From positions 1 to 8,497 of the forward strand of contig JAOUHR010000062.1 in NCBI GenBank assembly GCA_029884515.1: a stretch of DNA of 8,497 nt, written 5' to 3'. Shown here in pieces: positions 1 to 6,189 of this stretch. Position numbers and translations under genes: made by a program. Source of the stretch: Gemmatimonadota bacterium. Lineage in GTDB: Bacteria > Gemmatimonadota > Gemmatimonadetes > Gemmatimonadales > Gemmatimonadaceae. The notes below the pieces were generated by a model. It was not told where the DNA came from. It ran no database searches and worked only from the letters and a program-made list of their open reading frames with translations. Every line of letters starts with the position of its first letter. The first letter of the stretch is position 1.

Positions 1-2
1 AG

Positions 3-368
3 CTCCCCGTCCGCGAGCAGCTCATCCGCCTGCTCGACGCCCTGGGCTACGCGTCCGTGGCCGTGGCGTCGGCGCACGAGGCCCGCGCGGTGATCGACGG
101 CGACCCGCGGTCCGTGGACGCGGTCGTCTCGGACGTGATGATGCCGGGCGAATCCGGGATCGAGTTCGCGACCTGGCTCCGGGTGGCGCATCCGGGACTG
201 CCGGTGCTGCTCATCTCCGGGCACACGGGCACGGCCCTCGACCGCGTGGCGCGCGCCTCGGGCGACTTCGAGCTGCTGCGGAAGCCGTTCACCGGCACGG
301 AGCTCGCGGAACGGCTGCGGGCGATGCTGGACCCGTACCGCGCCGACGAGACGCCGCGGGCCGAGTAG
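3..368 (+). CDS. Response-regulator receiver domain, C-terminal part (5' end outside window)
   Basis: The reading frame is open from the first bases of the window to a TAG at 366-368, giving 121 visible residues. It shows a CheY-like receiver domain. The phospho-accepting Asp lies in VVSDVMMPG (visible residue 44), the switch Ser in LLISGH (residue 72), and the conserved Lys in LLRKPF (residue 94), followed by the last amphipathic helix. Only about the first ten residues of the domain, including the acidic pocket after beta-1, are missing. An in-frame GTG at 57 is not a believable start because it would remove helix 1, which is plainly present upstream (VREQLIRLLDALGY). No output domain follows. 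The protein is therefore either a stand-alone receiver or, more likely, the receiver tail of a hybrid sensor histidine kinase; the window cannot decide. It converges on the paa operon and has no evident functional tie to it. Confidence 0.9.
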   Translation, partial: LPVREQLIRLLDALGYASVAVASAHEARAVIDGDPRSVDAVVSDVMMPGESGIEFATWLRVAHPGLPVLLISGHTGTALDRVARASGDFELLRKPFTGTELAERLRAMLDPYRADETPRAE

Positions 369-376
369 CGCCCGGC

Positions 377-397
377 CGGCCGGCGCGCGTCCGGCCG
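377..397. terminator. GC hairpin between convergent genes, possible bidirectional terminator
   Basis: A 7-bp all-GC inverted repeat, CGGCCGG (377-383) and CCGGCCG (391-397), encloses a 7-nt loop. It fills most of the 30-bp gap between the TAG of the receiver gene and the TGA of paaJ. There is no T-run on either side, so it is not a textbook intrinsic terminator. Its position and symmetry suggest a shared transcript end. Palindromes of this size are fairly common in such GC-rich DNA. Confidence 0.4.
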
Positions 398-398
398 C

Positions 399-1610
399 TC
401 AGGCGCGTTCGAGCACCATCGCGAAACCCTGACCCACGCCGATGCACATCGTGCAGAGCGCATAGCGACCCTGGCGTCGCCCGAGCTCGCGCATCGCCGT
501 GAGCGCCAGGCGCGCGCCGCTCATCCCGAGCGGATGCCCGATCGCGATCGCGCCGCCATTGGGATTCACGCGCGGATCGTCGTCGGGCACCCCGAGCTCG
601 CGCAGGCACGCGAGCCCCTGCGCCGCGAACGCCTCGTTCAGCTCGATGACGTCCATCTGTTCGAGCGTCAGGCCTGCGAGCGCGAGCACGCGCCGGGTGG
701 AAGGCACCGGTCCCATCCCCATGATCCGCGGCTCGACCCCGGCCGCCGCGCTCGCCACCACGCGCACCGCCGGCGTCAGGCCCATGGCCTTCACGGCCTG
801 TTCGGACGCCACGAGCAGCGCGGCCGCGCCGTCGTTCAGCCCCGAACTGTTCCCCGCCGTCACCGAGCCCTTGCCGTCCGTGCGGAACGCCGGCTTGAGC
901 GTGCCGAGCGTCTCGAGCGTGGTCTGCGGACGCAGGAACTCGTCCTGCTCCACGCGCATCGCCGGCCCCTTCCGCTGCGGGATCTCGACGGCGACGATCT
1001 CCTCGGCGAGCCGGCCGGCCGCCTGTGCCGCCGCCGCGCGCTGCTGGGACCGGAGCGCGAATGCATCCTGGTCGGCGCGAGTCACCCCATACTGCGCCGC
1101 GACGTTCTCCGCCGTGACGCCCATCGAGTCGGTGCCGTGGGCCTTCGCCATCGCCGGATTCACGAAGCGCCAGCCGAGGCTCGTGTCGAAGAGCTCCATG
1201 TCACGTCCGAATGCCGTGGTGCTCTTGGAGAGCACGTAGGGCGCCCGCGTCATGCTCTCCACGCCGCCGGCGACGTAGAGGTCGCCCTCGCCGACCTTGA
1301 TGCCGCGCGCCGCCCCGGCGATCGCGCTCAGGCCCGAGGCGCACAGGCGATTCACGGTCTCGCCCGGCACGGTCACCGGCATGCCGGCGAGGAGGAGCGC
1401 CATCCGCGCGACGTTGCGGTTGTCCTCCCCCGCCTGGTTCGCGCAGCCGAGGATGACATCCGTGACCCGCGCGGGGTCGAGATCGGGGTGGCGGGCGAGG
1501 AGCGCGCGGATGGCGTGCGCCGCGAGGTCGTCGGCGCGGACGTCGCTGAGCGCGCCGCCGAGCCTGCCGATCGGCGTGCGGACGCCGTCGATGAGGTAGG
1601 CCGTGTTCAT
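399..1610 (-). CDS. paaJ: 3-oxoadipyl-CoA / 3-oxo-5,6-dehydrosuberyl-CoA thiolase
   Basis: This 403-residue degradative thiolase has the family's usual length of about 400. Family knowledge: PaaJ cleaves 3-oxo-5,6-dehydrosuberyl-CoA and 3-oxoadipyl-CoA with CoA, releasing acetyl-CoA and finally succinyl-CoA in the cytosol. All catalytic elements are visible: the acyl-accepting Cys90 in VNRLCASGLSAI, ELNEAFAAQG, the GHPLGMSGARL motif with His359, and the second active-site Cys389 in CTMCIGVGQG. The middle section (RSQQRAAAAQAAG, then PQRKG, then TAGNSSGLNDGAAA) reads like the PcaF/PaaJ subgroup rather than acetoacetyl-CoA thiolases. The start is the ATG at 1610, inside the ATGA that holds the paaI stop. 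The frame stays open far upstream, but that stretch only shadows paaI. It is the last gene of the block. PcaF of the beta-ketoadipate pathway is nearly indistinguishable by sequence; the neighbours decide for PaaJ. Confidence 0.92.
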   Translation of the reverse strand: MNTAYLIDGVRTPIGRLGGALSDVRADDLAAHAIRALLARHPDLDPARVTDVILGCANQAGEDNRNVARMALLLAGMPVTVPGETVNRLCASGLSAIAGAARGIKVGEGDLYVAGGVESMTRAPYVLSKSTTAFGRDMELFDTSLGWRFVNPAMAKAHGTDSMGVTAENVAAQYGVTRADQDAFALRSQQRAAAAQAAGRLAEEIVAVEIPQRKGPAMRVEQDEFLRPQTTLETLGTLKPAFRTDGKGSVTAGNSSGLNDGAAALLVASEQAVKAMGLTPAVRVVASAAAGVEPRIMGMGPVPSTRRVLALAGLTLEQMDVIELNEAFAAQGLACLRELGVPDDDPRVNPNGGAIAIGHPLGMSGARLALTAMRELGRRQGRYALCTMCIGVGQGFAMVLERA

Positions 1611-2035
1611 TCGGGAAGCGGTGTGCGGGTGCGGTAGACGGTGCCGCGGAAGTGGCCGACGACCGCGCCCAGCTGGTTGCGGACGGTCACGTCGCAGAAC
1701 GCGAGGCGGTTGGTGGAGGTCTGCTCGACGGCCGTGGCCGTGAGCACGTCGCCGGCGCGAACGGCCGCCGGGTAGCTGATGCTGCAGTCCACGGCGACGC
1801 TGATCTCGCCGCTCGAGTTGGTGGCGAAGGCGTGCGCGCTGTCGGCGAAGGAGTAGACGATGCCGCCGTGCGCGAAGCCGAAGCCGTTCGCCATCTCGTC
1901 GCGGACGGTCATCCGGATCACGGCGCGCTGCGCGGCGACCTCCACCAGCTCCACCCCGAGCCACTGCGAGAAGGCGTCGCGCGCCAGCATGCGGGCGACC
2001 ACGTCCCGGGCCGTGCGGTCGGCGGCGGCGCTCAC
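1607..2035 (-). CDS. paaI: PaaI-type hotdog acyl-CoA thioesterase
   Basis: This 142-residue protein has a single hotdog fold, the normal size for PaaI. Family knowledge: PaaI is a tetrameric cytosolic thioesterase that hydrolyses dead-end or ring-hydroxylated phenylacetyl-CoA species, freeing CoA when the pathway stalls. The signature segment is present: Asn50 and His56-Gly57-Gly58 in NGFGFAHGG, then SFADSAHAFATNS with Asp65 at the position of the catalytic Asp61 of E. coli PaaI. The C-terminal FRGTVYRT strand also matches the family. The start is a GTG at 2035 in a GTGA overlap with the paaH stop. The bases just before it are pyrimidine-rich, so there is no Shine-Dalgarno sequence and translation probably depends on ribosomes finishing paaH. 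Its stop overlaps the paaJ start in an ATGA. Confidence 0.92.
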   Translation of the reverse strand: MSAAADRTARDVVARMLARDAFSQWLGVELVEVAAQRAVIRMTVRDEMANGFGFAHGGIVYSFADSAHAFATNSSGEISVAVDCSISYPAAVRAGDVLTATAVEQTSTNRLAFCDVTVRNQLGAVVGHFRGTVYRTRTPLPE

Positions 2036-3231
2036 GGGAGGAGGCGCCCGCCGGCGTGCGCCGTGCGCCGGAGCAGCGGGCTCGGCCGGTAGCGGTCCTC
2101 ACCGTACTCCGCCTGCAGCGACTCGAGGGTGGAGAGCACGGTGCTCGGCCCGATCTCATCGCCCCAGGCGAGGAGGCCGCGCGGGTAGTTCACGCCCTTG
2201 GTCATCGCCAGCTCGAGGTCCTCGGGGCTCGCGATGCGGAGCTGCACCGCGTCCACCGCCTCGTTGACGAGCATCGCGACCACGCGCTCGACGATCGCGC
2301 GCCCCAGCATCGGGTCCTCGGTGGCCGGCGGCGCGCCCGCGCCCTCCCGGTAGTCGTAGTAGCCGCGCCCCGACTTCCGCCCGAGGAGTCCCGCCTCCAC
2401 CAGGCGTCGTTGCGTGAGCGCGGGGCGGTAGCGCGGGTCGTAGAACATCGCCTCGAACACCGCGCTCGTGACCGCGAAGTTCACGTCGTTGCCGATGAAG
2501 TCCATCAGCTCGAACGGCCCCATGCGGAAGCCGCCGAGCTCGCGCATCGCCCAGTCGATGGTGGCGGTGTCGGCGATGTGCTCCTCGAGGATGCGGAGCG
2601 ACTCGCCATAGAACGGGCGCGCCACGCGGTTCACGATGAAGCCCGGCGTGTCGGTGGCGACGACGGTGACCTTGCCCCAGGCGTCCACGAGGGCGCGCAC
2701 GTCCTGCGCGACCGCGGCGTCGGTGGTGATGGCCGGCACGATCTCCACCAGCGGCATCACGGGCGCCGGGTTGAAGAAGTGGATGCCCACCACGCGCGAG
2801 GCGTCGCGGCAGCCGCCGGCGATCGCCGCGACCGAGAGCGACGACGTGTTGGTCGCGAGCACGCACGACCCGGCGACGACGCCCTCGAGCGCGGCGAAGA
2901 GGGCACGCTTCGCCGCGAGGTCCTCGACGATCGCCTCGATCACGAGGCCGCAGGATGCGAACGCCCGCAGGGCCTGCTCGCCGACGCCTTCGTGGTAGCC
3001 GATGCGCGCGAGGAGCGCGTCGGCGTCGGCGCGGGTGAGGCGTTGCTTCTCGACCAGCCGCGCCATGATCGTCGCGTGGCCGTCGCGCGCCCGCGCGACC
3101 GCCGCCGGTGCCGCATCGGCGAGCACCACGCGGTGCCCGGCGGCGGCCGCGACCTGCGCGATGCCGGCGCCCATCGCACCGGCGCCCGCCACGCCCACGA
3201 CCGTCTTCCTGCCGAGTGGCGCCACGCTCAC
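2032..3231 (-). CDS. paaH: 3-hydroxyadipyl-CoA dehydrogenase, compact form
   Basis: This 399-residue NAD-dependent 3-hydroxyacyl-CoA dehydrogenase would oxidise 3-hydroxyadipyl-CoA to 3-oxoadipyl-CoA for PaaJ. The Rossmann domain opens with GAGAMG (Gly16, Gly18, Gly21) and has Asp39 after beta-2 for NAD. Catalytic positions fit the family spacing: Ser130 in NTSS, His151 in GIHFFNPAPVMPL, Glu163, and Asn201 in PGFIVNRVARP. The helical domain carries FRMGPFELMDFIGNDVNFAV and LLGRKSGRGYYDY, both typical of PaaH. After YYDY about 15 linker residues lead directly to the second C-terminal helical repeat (MLVNEAVDAVQ, GVNYPRGLLAWG, YGEDRYRPSPLLR). The roughly 75-residue segment between these parts in E. 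coli PaaH (475 aa) is absent. The chosen start is the GTG at 3231 in a GTGA overlap with the paaG stop. Upstream in-frame starts would only shadow paaG; GTG at 3225 is an alternative. Confidence 0.93.
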   Translation of the reverse strand: MSVAPLGRKTVVGVAGAGAMGAGIAQVAAAAGHRVVLADAAPAAVARARDGHATIMARLVEKQRLTRADADALLARIGYHEGVGEQALRAFASCGLVIEAIVEDLAAKRALFAALEGVVAGSCVLATNTSSLSVAAIAGGCRDASRVVGIHFFNPAPVMPLVEIVPAITTDAAVAQDVRALVDAWGKVTVVATDTPGFIVNRVARPFYGESLRILEEHIADTATIDWAMRELGGFRMGPFELMDFIGNDVNFAVTSAVFEAMFYDPRYRPALTQRRLVEAGLLGRKSGRGYYDYREGAGAPPATEDPMLGRAIVERVVAMLVNEAVDAVQLRIASPEDLELAMTKGVNYPRGLLAWGDEIGPSTVLSTLESLQAEYGEDRYRPSPLLRRTAHAGGRLLP

Positions 3232-4019
3232 GCGCCCCTGAAGACGGGCGGGCGCTTCTCGAGGAAGGCGCGCACCCCTTCGGCGTAGTCCGCCGTGCGT
3301 CCGGCCTCCTGCATGTGCTGCGCCTCGACCTCGAGCTGCTGCTCCAGCGAGTTCGCCCATGCCTGGTTCATCGCCCGCTTCGTGAGCCCGAAGCCGCGCG
3401 TGGCTTGGGCAGCGAGCTGGCGCGCGAGGTGCTGCGTCATCTCGGCCAGGTGCGAGTGCGGCACCACGTCCCAGATGAGGCCCCACTCCTTGGCGCGCGC
3501 GGCGGGGACCTTGTCGGCGAGGAAGAACATCCCCGTGGCGCGCTGTGGCCCCGCGAGGCGCGGCACGAAGAAGGTGCCGCTCGTGTCGGGGATGAGCCCG
3601 AGCTTGGCGAAACTCTCGACGAAGCTCGCCTCCTCGGCGGCGATCGTGAGGTCGCAGGCGAAGGCGAGATTGGCGCCCGCGCCGGCCGCGATGCCGTTGA
3701 CGGCGCAGATCACCGGCTTCTCGAGGCCGCGGATCGCCTTGATGATCGGGTTGTAGCTCGCGCGCACGATCTCGCTGATGTCGGGGATCGGGCCGTCGCC
3801 GGCGGGGAGCGCTTCCTGCAGGTCCTGCCCCGCGCAGAAGCCGCGGCCCGCGCCCGTGAGGACCACGCAGCGCACCTCGGGGTCGCTGGCGGCGCGGGCG
3901 AGCGCCTGCTGCAGCTCGGCGGCCATCGCCCGGTTGAAGCTGTTGAGGACGCTCGGGCGGTTGAGCGTGAGGGTGAGCACTCCCTCCGCGAGCTCGGCGA
4001 GGACGAGTCCGGTGATCAT
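3228..4019 (-). CDS. paaG: Ring-1,2-epoxyphenylacetyl-CoA isomerase (PaaG-type crotonase)
   Basis: This 263-residue crotonase-superfamily protein is the same size as E. coli PaaG (262). Family knowledge: PaaG converts ring-1,2-epoxyphenylacetyl-CoA to the seven-membered oxepin-CoA and also shifts double bonds in later intermediates. Visible motifs are TLNRPSVLNSFN near the N-terminus, the CoA/oxyanion loop GRGFCAGQDL (58-67), VNGIAAGAGANLA (107-119, second oxyanion-hole Gly), and KLGLIPD with Asp145, matching the catalytic Asp of E. coli PaaG. Both glutamates used by true enoyl-CoA hydratases are replaced (Asn117 and Phe137 by alignment by eye), supporting an isomerase rather than PaaF. The C-terminus GRTADYAEGVRAFLEKR is typical. 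The usual Gly-Gly after the catalytic loop is Ser147-Gly148 here. The start is ATG 4019; 6 nt upstream lies TATCTT, and no Shine-Dalgarno sequence is present. It is the first gene of the block. Confidence 0.92.
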   Translation of the reverse strand: MITGLVLAELAEGVLTLTLNRPSVLNSFNRAMAAELQQALARAASDPEVRCVVLTGAGRGFCAGQDLQEALPAGDGPIPDISEIVRASYNPIIKAIRGLEKPVICAVNGIAAGAGANLAFACDLTIAAEEASFVESFAKLGLIPDTSGTFFVPRLAGPQRATGMFFLADKVPAARAKEWGLIWDVVPHSHLAEMTQHLARQLAAQATRGFGLTKRAMNQAWANSLEQQLEVEAQHMQEAGRTADYAEGVRAFLEKRPPVFRGA

Positions 4020-4025
4020 GGCTCT

Positions 4026-4031
4026 AAGATA
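4026..4031 (-). promoter_or_regulatory. -10-like element TATCTT of the paaGHIJ operon, leaderless arrangement
   Basis: Read on the minus strand, TATCTT ends exactly 6 nt before the paaG ATG. Transcription normally begins about 6-7 nt after a -10 hexamer, so the transcript would start at or next to the ATG. This fits the lack of any Shine-Dalgarno sequence. It is one of very few AT-rich hexamers in the region. The -35 position (about 4049-4054) is pure G/C with no TTGACA-like match. Confidence 0.55.
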
Positions 4032-4036
4032 CTCGG

Positions 4037-4053
4037 CCCGCCGCGCCGGCGGG
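4037..4053. repeat. GC inverted repeat in the divergent promoter region, possible operator
   Basis: CCCGCC (4037-4042), a 5-nt spacer and GGCGGG (4048-4053) form a perfect inverted repeat inside the 79-bp divergent intergenic region. It covers the spacer and expected -35 region of the paaG promoter and lies upstream of the E1 promoter, so a protein bound here could act on paaG or on both operons. GC composition makes chance palindromes likely, and no known operator consensus is recognised. Confidence 0.25.
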
Positions 4054-4086
4054 GGCCGCGCGGTTCCTTCCACCGGCGCGCGCCCG

Positions 4087-4092
4087 CAGATT
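4087..4092 (+). promoter_or_regulatory. -10-like element CAGATT of the E1/hydrolase operon, leaderless arrangement
   Basis: CAGATT ends exactly 6 nt before the ATG at 4099, the same geometry as the element in front of paaG. It keeps the two most important -10 bases (A at position 2, T at position 6). No purine-rich ribosome-binding sequence lies between it and the ATG. Seventeen bases upstream is TTCCTT (4064-4069), a poor -35 match. The mirrored spacing of the two promoters supports the call more than the hexamer alone. Confidence 0.4.
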
Positions 4093-4098
4093 CCCCGC

Positions 4099-6189
4099 AT
4101 GGCCGACACGCCCCTCGCCGGTTTCGACTGGCGCCGCATCGCGTACCTCGCACTCGCCTCGCGCGCCCTCGACGACGCCGAGGAGGCGACGAACCGCAAC
4201 CGCGCGAGCGTGCCGAAGGACCACGTGGTGCTCTACCAGTTCTCCTCGCGCGGGCACGACGTCGCGCAGTGCATCCTCGGCTCGCTCATCACCGGGCGCC
4301 ACGACGCCGCCGGCGCCTACTACCGCAACCGCCCGCTCCTCCTCTCGCTCGGCCTCACGCTGGAAGACGCGCTCGGCTCCCCGCTCGGGCGCGCCGGCGG
4401 CTTCTCCGACGGGCGCGACATCGGCGTGGTGTGCAACCTCCCGAACCCGGACGGACCGATCGTGCTCCCGATGTCGGGCGACGTGGGCTCGCAGTACACG
4501 CCCGCCGCGGGCTGGGCACAGGCCATCACCTACCATCGCGACACGCTCAAGGACGCCACGTGGAAGGGCGCACTCGGCGTCGCGCTGGGTGGCGACGCCT
4601 CGGTGGCGACCAACGGGTTCTGGTCGGCGCTGACGATGGCCACCACGCTCACGCTCCCGATGCTCTTCTACATCGAGGACAACGACCTCGGCATCTCCGT
4701 GAAAGGGGAGATGCAGACGCCGGGCGGGAACATCGCGGCGAATCTCGCCTCGTTCGCGAACCTGCTGGTGAAGGACGGCGACGGCACCGACCCGCACGAG
4801 ACCGCCACGCTCCTCGCCGAGGCGGTGGCGCATGTGCGCGCGGGCGCGGGCCCGGCGCTCGTGCACCTCACGCTGCCGCGCCTCTCGAGCCACTCGGGGC
4901 CGGACAACCAGAAGGGGTACCGTTCGGACGAGGAGATCGCGGCCGACCAGAAGCGCGACCCGCTGCCGCGCCTGCGGAAGTACCTCGTGCCCAAGCTCCT
5001 CTCCACCGCCGACTGGAGCGCACTCGAGGTCGAGGTCGCCCGCGACGTGGAGCGCGCGCAGAAGGGCGCGCGGGCGCGCCCGGTGCCCGACGCCTCGGGG
5101 ATCGCCGCGTACGTCCACGCCGACGACACGCCGGGCACGCCGCAGGCGTTCGGCGGCCTGACACGCGGCGAACGCGCGGCGCTGGGCGGCACCCCGGTCG
5201 CAGCGGAGGAGGGCGAGCTGCTCCGGTTCGCCGAGGCCGTGCGGCGCACGCTGCGGCACGAACTCGCCGTGAATCCGAAGGTGGTCGTGTTCGGCGAGGA
5301 CGTGGGTCGGAAGGGGGGCGTCCACCTCGTGACCGAGGGCCTGCAGAAGCAGTTCGGTGCCGACCGCGTGTTCGACACCAGCCTCTCCGAGGAGGGGATC
5401 ATCGGCCGCGCGTCAGGGCTTGCGATCAGCGGCCTCATGCCGGTGGCCGAGATCCAGTTCCGGAAGTACGCCGACCCCGCGACGGAACAGCTCAACAACA
5501 CCGGCACCATGCGGTGGCGTACCGCGAACCGCTTCGCCGCGCCGATGGTGGTGCGGATGCCCGGGGGCTTCGGCAAGGACGTGGGCGACCCCTGGCACAG
5601 CCTGAGCGACGAGGTGCGCTTCGCGCACGCCTACGGCTGGCAGGTGGTGATGCCCTCCAACTCGGCCGATGCGGTGGGCCTCCTGCGGGCGGCGATGCGG
5701 AGCCCCAACCCGACGATCTTCTTCGAGCACCGCTCGTTGCTCATGACCGGTGACGGGAGCGCGCGGTACCCCGGTGACGACTACGTGCTGCCGCTCGGCA
5801 CGGCGCGGACCATCCGCGCGGGCAGCGACCTCACGCTCGTGACCTGGGGCGCGATGGTGCACCGCTGCGCGGAAGCCGTGGAGCGGTTCGGCGAGCGCGT
5901 GGAACTGATCGACCTGCGCACGATCGCGCCCTGGGACCGGACGGCGGTGCTGGCGTCCGTCGAGAAGACGGGCCGATGCCTGATCGTGCACGAGGACAAC
6001 CTCACCGCGGGTTTCGGCGCGGAGATCGCGAGCGTGGTGGCCGACGAGGCGTTCTGGCACCTCGACGCGCCGGTGAAGCGGTTGGCGCCGCGCGACATCC
6101 CGATGCCATATCACCCGGTGCTCCTGGAGGCGGTGCTCCCGGACGCGGAACGGATCGCCGCCGGCATCGAGGCGCTCCTCCTCGCATGA
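4099..6189 (+). CDS. 2-oxoacid dehydrogenase E1 component, alpha and beta subunits fused
   Basis: This 696-residue protein joins both halves of a thiamine-diphosphate-dependent E1. Family knowledge: E1 decarboxylates a 2-oxoacid (branched-chain keto acids are the usual substrate for this type) and passes the acyl group to lipoyl-E2. The alpha half (about 1-330) has GAYYRNRPLLLSLG and the TPP/Mg motif at 165-195: Gly165-Asp166 as usual, Ala167 replacing the third Gly, and Asn195 in IEDNDLGIS. A charged linker (about 330-372) leads to the beta half: FGEDVG (398-403), SEEGIIGRASGLAISG with the cofactor-activating Glu431, VAEIQFRKYADPA, and His500 in DPWHSLSDE. The C-terminal transketolase-like domain is about 570-690 (VTWGAMV, IVHEDNLTAGFGAEI). 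The start is ATG 4099; the frame is open upstream, but that region overlaps paaG on the other strand. No E2 or E3 gene is nearby. The substrate is uncertain; an aryl-pyruvate is possible given the paa genes. Confidence 0.88.
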   Translation: MADTPLAGFDWRRIAYLALASRALDDAEEATNRNRASVPKDHVVLYQFSSRGHDVAQCILGSLITGRHDAAGAYYRNRPLLLSLGLTLEDALGSPLGRAGGFSDGRDIGVVCNLPNPDGPIVLPMSGDVGSQYTPAAGWAQAITYHRDTLKDATWKGALGVALGGDASVATNGFWSALTMATTLTLPMLFYIEDNDLGISVKGEMQTPGGNIAANLASFANLLVKDGDGTDPHETATLLAEAVAHVRAGAGPALVHLTLPRLSSHSGPDNQKGYRSDEEIAADQKRDPLPRLRKYLVPKLLSTADWSALEVEVARDVERAQKGARARPVPDASGIAAYVHADDTPGTPQAFGGLTRGERAALGGTPVAAEEGELLRFAEAVRRTLRHELAVNPKVVVFGEDVGRKGGVHLVTEGLQKQFGADRVFDTSLSEEGIIGRASGLAISGLMPVAEIQFRKYADPATEQLNNTGTMRWRTANRFAAPMVVRMPGGFGKDVGDPWHSLSDEVRFAHAYGWQVVMPSNSADAVGLLRAAMRSPNPTIFFEHRSLLMTGDGSARYPGDDYVLPLGTARTIRAGSDLTLVTWGAMVHRCAEAVERFGERVELIDLRTIAPWDRTAVLASVEKTGRCLIVHEDNLTAGFGAEIASVVADEAFWHLDAPVKRLAPRDIPMPYHPVLLEAVLPDAERIAAGIEALLLA

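Noticed and set aside
57..368. Receiver gene starting at GTG 57 as a complete small protein
   Set aside because: Helix 1 of the receiver domain is encoded upstream in the same frame, so the gene enters from outside the window.
1611..2159. N-terminal extension of the thiolase by 183 residues
   Set aside because: The extension is an out-of-frame reading of paaI and paaH. The thiolase family starts at the TAYLIDGVRTP segment, so ATG 1610 is correct.
3232..3486. Upstream start for PaaH giving a 484-residue protein
   Set aside because: The extra 85 residues shadow the 3' part of paaG, and the Rossmann strand begins right after GTG 3231.
4024..5325. A 433-codon open frame on the - strand opposite E1
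   Set aside because: His/Arg/Glu/Val-rich shadow of the E1 gene, with no domain and no start context.
3108..5753. An 881-codon open frame on the + strand crossing paaG and most of E1
   Set aside because: It is antisense to paaG and out of frame with E1. Its product is low-complexity and Arg/Ala/Pro-rich, as GC-rich shadow frames are, while the alternative frames carry full catalytic motifs.
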